Translations under genes and position numbers: made by a program
Shown here: positions 9,002-16,863 of the stretch, piece after piece
Numbering within the stretch: the first letter of the stretch is position 1
Layout: every line of letters starts with the position of its first letter
The notes under the pieces: generated by a model
The model's database searches: none
The model's input: only the letters and a program-made list of their open reading frames with translations
Told to the model about the DNA's origin: nothing
Assembly (NCBI GenBank): GCA_963772825.1
Contig: CAVYYX010000012.1
Span: 261,487-325,486, forward strand
Direction: 5' to 3'
Source: Desertimonas sp963772825
Lineage (GTDB): Bacteria; Actinomycetota; Acidimicrobiia; Acidimicrobiales; Ilumatobacteraceae
DNA length: 64,000 nucleotides

Positions 9002-9910
9002 TCAGCGACCGAGCAGTTGACGGAGGGCGTCTTCGAGGTCCGGATGGCGGAACACGAACCCCGACTCGAGCAACGCGCCAGGGAGGACGCGCTGGCCGGT
9101 GAGCAGCAGGTTCTCGACGAGCTCACGTCCGTACAGCGTCTTCGGACCGATGCTCGGGATCAGCGGCAGGTGAGGGCGGCGCAGCACGCGAGCGAGCAGG
9201 TCGGTGAACTCCGAGTTGGTCACGGGGGCCGGGGCGGTGAGGTTCACCGGACCGACGACCCCGGCCGTGAGGAGGTGCTCGATCGCCCCGACCTCGTCGT
9301 CGATGCTGATCCAGCTCTGCCACTGGTCGCCCGAGCCGAACCGCCCACCGAGCCCGAACTTGAAGAGCGGGAGTTGCTTGGCCAACACCCCGCCGTCGGA
9401 ACTGAGCACCATTCCGCTGCGCAGATGGGCGACGCCGATGCCCGCTGCCGATGCCGGTTCTGTCGCCGCCTCCCACGCCCGGCAGAGGTCGGCGAGGAAG
9501 CCGGTTCCGGTCGTCGCCGACTCGTCGAGCTGCTCGTCGCCACGGGCGCCGTAGATGCCGACCGCTGAGCCGGAAAGCAGCACGGACGGTGGTCGCTCGA
9601 GGTTGGCGAGCGTACGAGCCAGGAGATCCGTGCTCGTCGTGCGGCTCTCGAAGATCTCCGCCTTGCGCGCCGCGGTCCACCGCTTGTCGCCGATGCCCGC
9701 CCCGGCAAGGTGGATGACAGCGTCGACCCCGTCCAGGTCGGCGGCGGGCAGCTCGCCGGCCGAAGGATCCCATCGAATCTCGCCGGCAAGCGCCGGGCGG
9801 CGCACCAGTCGCATCACGTGATGGCCGGCAGCGGCGAGCCGCGTCACGAGCGCCGAGCCGATCAGGCCGCTCGACCCGGACACGACGACGGTCTTGCGTT
9901 CAGCGTTCAT
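9002..9910 (-). CDS. TIGR01777 family epimerase/oxidoreductase (YfcH-like)
   Basis: This protein of 302 residues has an extended-SDR Rossmann motif, VVVSGSSGLIGSALVTRLA, the segment IHLAGAGIGDKRWT, a substrate-site SAVGIYGARGD and a C-terminal DUF1731 tail (LLTGQRVLPGALLESGF). The reaction is unknown for most of this family. The ATG at 9910 is chosen because the Rossmann strand follows it directly. This start codon sits at the edge of an 89-bp tandem repeat, so alternative upstream ATG triplets recur every 89 bp in the repeat. It lies just behind sigK but is not overlapped with it. Confidence 0.9.
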   Translation of the reverse strand: MNAERKTVVVSGSSGLIGSALVTRLAAAGHHVMRLVRRPALAGEIRWDPSAGELPAADLDGVDAVIHLAGAGIGDKRWTAARKAEIFESRTTSTDLLARTLANLERPPSVLLSGSAVGIYGARGDEQLDESATTGTGFLADLCRAWEAATEPASAAGIGVAHLRSGMVLSSDGGVLAKQLPLFKFGLGGRFGSGDQWQSWISIDDEVGAIEHLLTAGVVGPVNLTAPAPVTNSEFTDLLARVLRRPHLPLIPSIGPKTLYGRELVENLLLTGQRVLPGALLESGFVFRHPDLEDALRQLLGR

Positions 9911-10096
9911 CCGTTCATTGCGTTCCCCGGCCACGCAGGCCGTTGGTAGCCGCTCCTCGGCTGGCGCCTCGTCGCTCGCATCGGAGCACGTGTATTCATC
10001 CGTTCGTTGCGTTCCCCGGCCACGCAGGCCGTTGGTAGCCGCTCCTCGGCTGGCGCCTCGTCGCTCGCATCGGAGCACGTGATCTCATCCGTTCAT
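9908..10096. repeat. 89-bp tandem repeat, two full units and a partial third
   Basis: The units begin at 9908, 9997 and 10086, each opening with CATCCGTTC. Units one and two are nearly identical; the visible differences are one base near the start and the last few bases. Each full unit contains a core (9919-9942 and 10008-10031) that reads CGGCCTGCGTGGCCGGGGAA on the minus strand. The same core appears at 23700-23720 and 61959-61983. This stretch plus the fasciclin leader forms the only gene-free region of over 300 bases in the window. Confidence 0.9.
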
Positions 10097-10133
10097 CCTT
10101 ACCGGTTCGTACCCGCACCGTTGCGACTCGATG

Positions 10134-10161
10134 CAATCCGTCGACGGGGTCGGCTCCGAAT
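10134..10161 (+). promoter_or_regulatory. Candidate SigK-type promoter of the fasciclin gene
   Basis: CAATCC at 10134-10139 and CCGAAT at 10156-10161 are separated by 16 bases. The published mycobacterial SigK consensus is CCATCC, about 16 bases, then CCGAAT, so the match is five of six plus six of six. The fasciclin start codon is 80 nt downstream. The match is by eye and has not been tested statistically. Confidence 0.5.
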
Positions 10162-10240
10162 CATGACGGGCCGGCACACCGGAGGCGCACGCTGAAGGCG
10201 GCCCGTCGACATGACGACTCCAGGAAAGGGAGACCTCACC

Positions 10241-10873
10241 ATGATCCGCACTTCCCGCCGCCGCTTGAGCGCCGGCTCGTTGATCGCCGCCGCTGCACTC
10301 GTGTGCTCTGCTGGCATCGCCTCTGCAACCACCGAGCCGCCGGGCACCGAGCCGATGGGCACCGAGTCGATGGGTTCTGCGCCGATGGCCGCCGGACCGA
10401 CCGGCGCGGCCTGTGCCGCAGTGCCCGCCGACGGCGAAGGCAGCGTCGGCGGCATGGCTGACGACCCCGTCGGGACGGCGGCGAGCAACAACCCGCTGCT
10501 GTCGACCCTCGTCGCGGCGGTCGACGCCGCCGGCCTCGTCGACACGATCAACACCGGCGGGCCGTTCACGGTCTTTGCCCCGATCAACACGGCATTCGAC
10601 AAGATCGACCCGGCGACGCTCGAGGGCGTCCTCGCCGATCCCGAGGCGTTGACCGGCATCCTCACCTACCACGTCGTGCCCGAGCAGCTCAGCGGTGCGG
10701 ACCTCGTCGCCGGTGGGACGTTCGCCACCGTCAACGGTGCCGAGCTAACCGTCGCCGACGTCAACGGCACCCTGGTCGTCAACGGCGGCAGCGCTGCTGT
10801 TCTGTGCGCCGACGTGCCGACGGCCAACGCCACGGTGTTCCTCATCGACACCGTGCTGATGCCTCCGGCCTGA
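10241..10873 (+). CDS. Secreted fasciclin-domain protein
   Basis: This 210-residue exported protein has an Arg-rich Sec signal (IRTSRRRLSAGSLIAAAALV with cleavage near ASA), a Pro/Thr/Met linker of TEPPGTEPMGTES type and one fasciclin domain. The domain motifs are LVDTINTGGPFTVFAPIN and ILTYHVVPEQL, then VFLIDTVLMPP. Fasciclin domains mediate cell-surface adhesion; mycobacterial relatives MPT70/MPT83 are SigK targets. The ATG at 10241 is chosen because AGGAAAGGGAG lies about 8 nt upstream. It is monocistronic, with a candidate SigK promoter upstream and a strong terminator behind. Confidence 0.92.
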   Translation: MIRTSRRRLSAGSLIAAAALVCSAGIASATTEPPGTEPMGTESMGSAPMAAGPTGAACAAVPADGEGSVGGMADDPVGTAASNNPLLSTLVAAVDAAGLVDTINTGGPFTVFAPINTAFDKIDPATLEGVLADPEALTGILTYHVVPEQLSGADLVAGGTFATVNGAELTVADVNGTLVVNGGSAAVLCADVPTANATVFLIDTVLMPPA

Positions 10874-10907
10874 CCGGAACGCCCGGCAACTCCCCATCAG
10901 CCGAGCG

Positions 10908-10947
10908 ACGGGGGTCGGTCCACCGGAAACGGTGGACCGACCCCCGT
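10908..10947 (+). terminator. Intrinsic terminator after the fasciclin gene
   Basis: Perfect 17-bp stem: ACGGGGGTCGGTCCACC at 10908-10924 pairs with 10931-10947 around the loop GGAAAC. It begins 35 nt after the fasciclin stop. There is no clear U-tract, which is common in high-GC actinobacteria. Confidence 0.9.
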
Positions 10948-10990
10948 GACGCGTCTGGACATCCGCAACCGCTGTTCGCTCCGTAGTTTC

Positions 10991-12115
10991 ATGCAGATGT
11001 TCCTGGCGCTGAGAGAGATGCGACGTGCCAAGGTGCGGTTCGGTCTCCTGATCGGGGCGATCGGGCTGCTCGTGTTCTTGATCCTTTTCCAGCAGTCGCT
11101 GCAGAACAGCCTGTTGCGTGGCTTCACGGGAGCCATTCGGGCCCAGTCCGCACCGGTGCTCGTGTACTCGACCGACGGTCAGCGGACCCTGCAGGCGAGC
11201 GTGCTCACGCCCGAGTTGGAGGAGCTGGCACGTTCCGCCGACGGAGTCGGGGAAGCGGGGCTGATCGCCCAGGGCACGTTCACGGTGACCGCTGCCGACG
11301 AAGTCGTCGAGGCCTCGATCATCGGGTACGAGACGGAGGGTCTCGGCTCGCCCGACGATCTCACCGACGGGCGGCTGCCGTCCACCGCGGGCGAAGCGGT
11401 TGCCAGTGATGAGGACGCCGGCGCCGGCTTCGACCTCGGCGACACCGTCGTCATCGAGCCGGGCGGGGCGGAGCTGACAGTGGTCGGCCTGGCGGCAGAT
11501 GCACAGCTCAACGTCGGCCCCACGCTGTTCGTCACCTACGACACCTACGTCGATGCCGTTGCCGCCCGCAATCCTGACGCCGGTGAGCCACTGCCCAATG
11601 CCCTTGGCGTGGTCCCCGACGCCGGCACAAGTCCGGAGCAGCTCGTCCCGTCGATCAACGCTGAGAGCGACGACCTCGATGCCCTGACGCGTGATCAAGC
11701 CGCCGACGAGGCACCTGGGGTCGCCCAGGTCCGCCAGTCGTTCCGGGTCATCTTTGCCCTCTACGGGCTGGTCGTCCCGTTGGTCACCGGGCTGTTCTTC
11801 CTCATCGTCACGGTGCAGAAGGCCGCGTCGCTCACGCTGCTCCGAGCGATCGGAACCTCTGGGCGCCGTCTCGTGTCGGCGCTCCTCGTCCAGGTGCTGA
11901 TCATCGACGGGCTCGGACTGCTCGTCGGCATCGCCCTGTACACGCCGCTCACGATGGTCACGGCGACGGCGCTGGGCCTGCGCTTCGAGACGAGTGCCGT
12001 TGCCGGATGGTCGATCACCCTGCTCATGCTCGGCGTGTTCAGCTCGCTGCTCGCGGCCCGGCGTGTGCTGGGTATCGATCCGGCCTCGGCAACGACGGTG
12101 GCAGGTCTTCGATGA
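10991..12115 (+). CDS. FtsX-like ABC transporter permease (first subunit)
   Basis: This protein of about 374 residues has one membrane span near the N-terminus (LLIGAIGLLVFLILF), a large extracytoplasmic domain and three spans at the C-terminus (FALYGLVVPLVTGLFFLIV onward), the FtsX/MacB layout. The end, ARRVLGIDPASATTV, is the usual coupling motif. Starts further upstream fall inside the terminator hairpin; ATG 10991 or 10997 is more likely. Together with the second permease and the ATPase behind it, it forms a MacB/LolCDE-like exporter. The substrate is unknown. Confidence 0.88.
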   Translation: MQMFLALREMRRAKVRFGLLIGAIGLLVFLILFQQSLQNSLLRGFTGAIRAQSAPVLVYSTDGQRTLQASVLTPELEELARSADGVGEAGLIAQGTFTVTAADEVVEASIIGYETEGLGSPDDLTDGRLPSTAGEAVASDEDAGAGFDLGDTVVIEPGGAELTVVGLAADAQLNVGPTLFVTYDTYVDAVAARNPDAGEPLPNALGVVPDAGTSPEQLVPSINAESDDLDALTRDQAADEAPGVAQVRQSFRVIFALYGLVVPLVTGLFFLIVTVQKAASLTLLRAIGTSGRRLVSALLVQVLIIDGLGLLVGIALYTPLTMVTATALGLRFETSAVAGWSITLLMLGVFSSLLAARRVLGIDPASATTVAGLR

Positions 12116-13224
12116 GGTTGGCGCTGCGCGAGCTTCGGCGGCGACCGGGGCGCTTCGTCACGGCGACCGTGATCCTCACCCTCGTCGCCGTGCTCGTGAT
12201 GTTCCTCGGTGGTTTGCTGGACGGGCTGATCCGGTCCTCGACCAACGCTGTGCAAGCGCAGGACGGCGATCTGTTGGTCTTCTCGAGGACGGCCCAATCG
12301 TCGTTCCTGCGCAGCCGCATCGACGGTGACCTGCGCTCGACGATCGAGTCGGTGGACGGAGTGGCTGGCACCGGCGGGATCGGTGTCGTGCAACTCGGCG
12401 CTCGGGTCCCCGGCAACGGACCTCGTGACCTGGCCTCGACTGCCTTGTTCGGCTATGAGCTGGCGCCGGTCGGGGTGCCCGAGCCACCCGCGCCGGGCGA
12501 GGTGTACGCCGACGACGTGCTCAAGGCCGACGGCGTCGAGGAGGGCATGGAGATTCTCCTCGGCCCAGCGCGCACTCCGGTCACGGTGATCGGCTTTGTC
12601 AGCGACACGACGTACTCCGGCCAGGGATCGTTGTGGGCGGAACCGGGCACGTGGCGCGAGGTGCTCTCGGCCAACCGCCCGGACGAGCAGCTCGGCGACG
12701 ATGTGTTCCAGGCCGTGGTCGTGCAGATCGCCGACGATGAACATCCCGCCGACCTCGCCACGGTGATCGACGAGGCCACCGACGATGCCACGGAGGCGCT
12801 GACGATCACCGCGGCCGTCGACTCGATCCCCGGCGTCGAGCAGCAACGCCAGACGTTCAACCAGATCATCGGCGTGACGGTGGCGATCGGTGTAGTCGTC
12901 GTGGCCCTCTTCTTCGCCCTGCTGACGGTCGAGCGGCTGGCGTTGTACGGGGTGCTCAAGGCGATCGGGGCGCGCAGCAGGACGCTGTTCGCCGGCCTGG
13001 TCACGCAGGCCGTCGTCGTGTCGGCGATCGCCTCGGTCGTCGCCGGTGGCCTTGCCGTGATGCTCGATGCGGCGATACCGCCTGGCTCGATCCCCCTCGA
13101 CATCTCCCCGAGTCGCATCGTGACGAGCGCCGTGCTGCTGTTGGCGGCGGCGATCGTCGGGTGTGCATTCTCTCTGCGCCGCATCCTGCGCGTGGATCCG
13201 GCTTCGGCGATCGGAACAGCCTGA
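12112..13224 (+). CDS. FtsX-like ABC transporter permease (second subunit)
   Basis: A 370-residue partner of the preceding permease with the same topology: one N-terminal span (VTATVILTLVAVLVMFLGGL), an outer domain, then three C-terminal spans and the terminal motif RRILRVDPASAIG. The ATG at 12112 overlaps the upstream stop (ATGA), which supports both the start and coexpression. Two distinct permeases suggest a heterodimeric channel. Confidence 0.9.
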   Translation: MRLALRELRRRPGRFVTATVILTLVAVLVMFLGGLLDGLIRSSTNAVQAQDGDLLVFSRTAQSSFLRSRIDGDLRSTIESVDGVAGTGGIGVVQLGARVPGNGPRDLASTALFGYELAPVGVPEPPAPGEVYADDVLKADGVEEGMEILLGPARTPVTVIGFVSDTTYSGQGSLWAEPGTWREVLSANRPDEQLGDDVFQAVVVQIADDEHPADLATVIDEATDDATEALTITAAVDSIPGVEQQRQTFNQIIGVTVAIGVVVVALFFALLTVERLALYGVLKAIGARSRTLFAGLVTQAVVVSAIASVVAGGLAVMLDAAIPPGSIPLDISPSRIVTSAVLLLAAAIVGCAFSLRRILRVDPASAIGTA

Positions 13225-13898
13225 TGACTGCTGCGCTCGAACTGCACGACGTCCGCAAGGTCTATGAGATGGGCGACACGGAGGTCGTCGCCCTCGACCA
13301 CGCCGACCTCATTGTCGACGCGGGGGAGATCGTCGCCCTCGTCGGTCCGTCGGGTTCCGGCAAGACGACGCTGTGCTCGATTGCCGGCGGCTTGCTCACA
13401 CCAACGGCGGGCACGGTCACCGTCGGTGGTGAGGAGATCTCCGAGTACTCGCCCAAGCAGCTCACCGGGTTCCGCCAGCGCAAGGTCGGCTTCGTCTTCC
13501 AGGCCGTCAACCTGGTGCCGTTCCTCACGGCCCGGGAGAACCTGCTGGTCGTCGACGAGCTGGGGCGACGCACCGGGGCCGACGCCCGCCGGCGGGCCGA
13601 TCAGTTGCTCGAGGAGCTCGGCCTCACCGACCGGGTGAAGAACCTCCCCGCTCAGTTGTCCGGCGGTCAGCGTCAGCGGGTTGCCATCGGACGATCACTG
13701 ATGAACGACCCGGAGATCGTGTTGTTCGACGAGCCGACGAGTGCGCTCGACACCGAGCTCGGCGAGCAGGTGATGGAGCTGATCCGCACCGAGCTCAACG
13801 AGCGCGGCACCGCCGCCGTCGTCGTCACCCACGACGACCGGATGACGCACTATTGCGATCGGGTCGTGCGCATCGTCGACGGCGTGCTCGAGGCCTGA
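13224..13898 (+). CDS. ABC transporter ATP-binding protein (MacB/LolD type)
   Basis: A 224-residue ATPase with Walker A GPSGSGKTTL, Q-loop in GFVFQAVNLVPFLTA, signature LSGGQRQRVAIGRSL, Walker B IVLFDEPTSALD and the H-loop in VVVTHDDRM. It clusters by motif with LolD/MacB-type exporter ATPases. Its ATG overlaps the permease stop by one base (TGATG), so the three genes form one translationally coupled unit. Substrate unknown; lipid or peptide export and stress roles are common in this family. Confidence 0.94.
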   Translation: MTAALELHDVRKVYEMGDTEVVALDHADLIVDAGEIVALVGPSGSGKTTLCSIAGGLLTPTAGTVTVGGEEISEYSPKQLTGFRQRKVGFVFQAVNLVPFLTARENLLVVDELGRRTGADARRRADQLLEELGLTDRVKNLPAQLSGGQRQRVAIGRSLMNDPEIVLFDEPTSALDTELGEQVMELIRTELNERGTAAVVVTHDDRMTHYCDRVVRIVDGVLEA

Positions 13899-13914
13899 CG
13901 CGCCGCGGGCGCGA

Positions 13915-14070
13915 TCAGGCCCGCCGGTTGAAGATGCTGTAGCCGCCCGGACCGACGATGGCGGCGAGGACCAGCAGGATGATCCCCCACAGCACCGACC
14001 CAGAGATCAGCACGATGACGCCGACGATGGCGATCAACACGGCGATGATCCACAACACGTTCTGATTCAT
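13915..14070 (-). CDS. Small two-span membrane protein (51 aa)
   Basis: The frame encodes 51 residues: a short start MNQN, two hydrophobic segments (VLWIIAVLIAIVGVIVLI and VLWGIILLVLAAIVG), then the end GPGGYSIFNRRA. A GGGTGA-like ribosome site precedes the ATG at 14070. It lies convergent to the ABC ATPase and divergent from the DUF4397 gene. No function is recognised; small membrane proteins of this look are common in actinobacteria. The 204 bases between it and the DUF4397 gene hold only probable divergent promoters. Confidence 0.65.
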   Translation of the reverse strand: MNQNVLWIIAVLIAIVGVIVLISGSVLWGIILLVLAAIVGPGGYSIFNRRA

Positions 14071-14274
14071 GTCACCCTTACCCTCGCGGCTCGGACGAGC
14101 CGTTGCCAGAGAACGTTAGTCCTCCGTGCGTCGCCAAGTAGTGACCATGTCCGGGCAACAACGTCTCTCGATCGACCCTCGTCCCAGCGATCGCCGTCAT
14201 CCCGAACTGGCGTCGACGCCGAAGTACTGGGTGACGGGTCCCGCATTCCCGTCTCACACTCGAGAGGTGTACTG

Positions 14275-14979
14275 ATGAACCGCTTAGTCTCTTGTCTCGC
14301 TCTTGCCATCGGTGCGGCGCTTGCCGTGCCAGCCGCCGCCGGGGCCCAGACCCCTACGACGGTGATGCTGTTGCACGGCATCCCCGGTGCGACGGTCGAT
14401 GTCGTCGTCGACGGCGACGTCGTGATCCCCGGGTTCGAGCCGGGCACGATGCAGGACCTCTCGCCGTTCGCCGGGCAGACGCTGACCAACGTCGAGGTGC
14501 GCGCCGCCGGGACCTCTGACGTCGTGATCGGTCCGATCGCCTCGCTCGACGTGCCGGGCTCGGGAAACGTCACTGTCGTCGCCCACCTCACCGCCGACGG
14601 CACGCCGACGCTGACCCCGTTCGAGAACGACACCAGCGCCTTGGCTGCCGGACAGGGTCGCCTGACGGTGCGCCACACGGCGGCCGCGCCGGCCGTCGAC
14701 GTCGTCCTCGCCGACGGGTCGCGTCCGTTCACCAATCTCAGCAACCCCAATGAGGCGTCGGCTGACCTTCCCGCTGGTGAGATCGCCGGCGCCCAGGTAG
14801 CCCCGACGGGCGGCGATCCGATCGCCCCGGTTCCGACGGTCGAGTTGACCGCCGGCACGAACCTCATCGTCTACGCCGTCGGCAGCCTCGATGACGACTC
14901 GTTGACGTTCTACACACAGACGATCGAGGGACTCGGCGGCGACCCGACCGGGGTGCCGACCGGACTCGTTCGGGCGTGA
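14275..14979 (+). CDS. Secreted DUF4397-domain protein
   Basis: A 234-residue exported protein. The signal peptide is MNRLVSCLALAIGAALAVPA with likely cleavage at AGA. DUF4397 repeats follow: VMLLHGIPGATVDVVVDGD, then LTVRHTAAAPAVDVVLADGS, both beta-rich. No LPxTG-type sorting motif or C-terminal anchor is visible; the end is PTGVPTGLVRA. GAGAGGTG about 7 nt before the ATG is the ribosome site. A sortase gene follows 15 nt downstream, a pairing seen in other actinobacteria, though what the sortase does with this protein is unknown. Confidence 0.88.
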   Translation: MNRLVSCLALAIGAALAVPAAAGAQTPTTVMLLHGIPGATVDVVVDGDVVIPGFEPGTMQDLSPFAGQTLTNVEVRAAGTSDVVIGPIASLDVPGSGNVTVVAHLTADGTPTLTPFENDTSALAAGQGRLTVRHTAAAPAVDVVLADGSRPFTNLSNPNEASADLPAGEIAGAQVAPTGGDPIAPVPTVELTAGTNLIVYAVGSLDDDSLTFYTQTIEGLGGDPTGVPTGLVRA

Positions 14980-14994
14980 GCTGATTCCCCAAAC

Positions 14995-15669
14995 GTGACA
15001 GCGTTCGCCTCCTCACACACGGCGCTCAGCATCTCCGCCGGGCTGGGCGTCGGCGCGATCGCAGTCGCAACGGTGGGACTCACGCTCGGCTCGTCGGACG
15101 GTGCTGCCACGGCGGTGCCGCCGGCGAGCACGACAGCGGCGACGTCGACCACGACGCTGCCTCTGTCGCCGCTCAACGCCCAGCTCGGCGACCCGATCTC
15201 GGTGATCCCTTCGGCCCCGACCGCGCCGCCGCCTCCCGTCGGCATCACCATCGACGCCATCGGCCTCGCCTCTGTCCCCGTTCGAGCGGTAGGGCTCGAC
15301 GCGGACGGGCAACTGGAGATCCCCGACGAGACGGAGGTCGGCTGGTATCGACACAGTTCGTGGCCGGGCCGTCCCGGGGCGACGGTGCTCGCCGCCCACG
15401 TCTCGTGGAACGATGCAACCGGACCGTTCTACGAGCTCGTCGACGTTCAACCGGGGTCGGCAGTCAGCGTCCAGCTGGCCGATGGCACGGTGCGGTCGTA
15501 CACCGTGGTCGAGCGCCAGCAGTACCCCAAGACGGAACTGCCTGCGGATCGGATCTGGACGACGGGCGGTCCGGAGACGCTCGTGCTGATTACGTGCGGT
15601 GGCGAGTTCGATCCGGAGATCCGCCGCTACCGCCACAACATCGTCGTCTACGCCGTCCCCCAATCCTGA
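14995..15669 (+). CDS. Class F sortase
   Basis: A 224-residue protein with an N-terminal membrane anchor (SISAGLGVGAIAVATVGLTL), a Thr/Pro/Ser linker and a sortase domain from about residue 85. The catalytic His is in TVLAAHVSW, the Cys in VLITCGGEFD and the Arg in RRYRHNIVVYA, the order expected for sortases. Actinobacterial class F enzymes share this size. It begins with GTG 15 nt behind the DUF4397 gene, so the two are probably cotranscribed. Its natural target is not evident within the window. Confidence 0.9.
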   Translation: MTAFASSHTALSISAGLGVGAIAVATVGLTLGSSDGAATAVPPASTTAATSTTTLPLSPLNAQLGDPISVIPSAPTAPPPPVGITIDAIGLASVPVRAVGLDADGQLEIPDETEVGWYRHSSWPGRPGATVLAAHVSWNDATGPFYELVDVQPGSAVSVQLADGTVRSYTVVERQQYPKTELPADRIWTTGGPETLVLITCGGEFDPEIRRYRHNIVVYAVPQS

Positions 15670-15681
15670 CGGGCAGCGTGA

Positions 15682-16863
15682 TCATCGGTTCCCCTCGATG
15701 CCCCGTCGGCTCAACTGATCGATCGCCACGGCCAACAACAGCACTGACCCACGCGCCGTCTGTTGGTAGAAGGTGGCGATGTTCATCAGGCTCATGCCGT
15801 TGTTCAGGGCGCCCATCAACGTCGCCCCGAGCAGCGCGCCGAGAATTCGCCCCCGCCCGCCAGCGAGGCTCGTGCCGCCGATCACCGCCGCGGCGATGGC
15901 GTCGAGCTCGAGGAACAGGCCGGCCGTTCCGCCGATCGCCCCGCTGACCCGCGCCGTGAGCGCCACGCCGGTGACGCCGTAGAAGAACCCGGCGATCACG
16001 AAGTTGATGAACACCACCCGGCTCAGCGAGATGCCGGCCAGCCGGGCAGCTTCCGGGTTCCCGCCGACGGCGTAGAGCTGGGCGCCGAAACGAGTCCGGC
16101 GCATGAGCACGTCGGCGAGCGTTGCGAACAGTGCGAGCACGAGGATGAGGTAGGGAATCCCTTTGCCGAGCGACACATAGACGGCGATGGCCGCGGCCAG
16201 CACGGCGGGCACCAACGACGTCGCGAGCGAGCGACGCCAGTCGTCCGTGAGCCCGAATCGTTGGGCGCGACGGGCTGATGCGACGGTGAACGCGGTGAAC
16301 GCCACGAGGGCCGCGGCGACCACGGCGATCGACGGCACGGGTGCGAGGTAGCCGGCGGCGAGGTCGGTCAGCGTTGCCGGCAGCGGGGCAACCGTGGCGC
16401 CGTCGGTCACGATCAACGAGACGCCGCGGAAGATCATCATCCCCGCCAACGTGACGATGAACGAGGACACGCCGACCTTGGCGACCCACACCGCGTTCCA
16501 CGTGCCGAGCGCGACACCGGCGGCGATCGCCGCGGCGACACCGAGCCACGGGTTCCACCCGAGCTTGACCGTCACCGAGGCGAGCACCACGCCGACCAAC
16601 GCCACCGCTGACCCGACCGACAGGTCGAAGTTGCGGGTGACGATCAGCATCACAGCGCTGATCGACGCGAGCCCGACGATCGTCGTCTGCAAGGCGAGCA
16701 GTCCGAGGTTGCGCTGCGACAGGAACAGCCCGTCGGTGAGCACCTGGAACGTCGCGAAGACGACCGCGACGACGATGAGCAACGTGTAGTTGCGCAGGTT
16801 GACACGCTCGCGAGTGATCGCCACGTTCGGCGATGCCGCCGGCTTGACGAGGTACAGGCTCAT
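15682..16863 (-). CDS. Sugar ABC transporter permease (XylH/RbsC type)
   Basis: A 393-residue membrane protein with about ten hydrophobic segments and the family stretches ISAVMLIVTRNFDLSVGS, VSSFIVTLAGMMIFRGV, AVGGNPEAARLAGI and AVIGGTSLAGGRGRI. These are typical of CUT2-class permeases for xylose, ribose or galactose. Its ATG overlaps the stop of the ATPase gene (ATGA). It is the last gene of the binding protein-ATPase-permease operon controlled by the LacI repressor at 19677. Confidence 0.93.
   Translation of the reverse strand: MSLYLVKPAASPNVAITRERVNLRNYTLLIVVAVVFATFQVLTDGLFLSQRNLGLLALQTTIVGLASISAVMLIVTRNFDLSVGSAVALVGVVLASVTVKLGWNPWLGVAAAIAAGVALGTWNAVWVAKVGVSSFIVTLAGMMIFRGVSLIVTDGATVAPLPATLTDLAAGYLAPVPSIAVVAAALVAFTAFTVASARRAQRFGLTDDWRRSLATSLVPAVLAAAIAVYVSLGKGIPYLILVLALFATLADVLMRRTRFGAQLYAVGGNPEAARLAGISLSRVVFINFVIAGFFYGVTGVALTARVSGAIGGTAGLFLELDAIAAAVIGGTSLAGGRGRILGALLGATLMGALNNGMSLMNIATFYQQTARGSVLLLAVAIDQLSRRGIEGNR

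Noticed and set aside
10946..10990. GTG start for the first FtsX-like permease inside the hairpin
   Set aside because: It lies in the right arm of the fasciclin terminator; ATG 10991 or 10997 fits the family N-terminus better.
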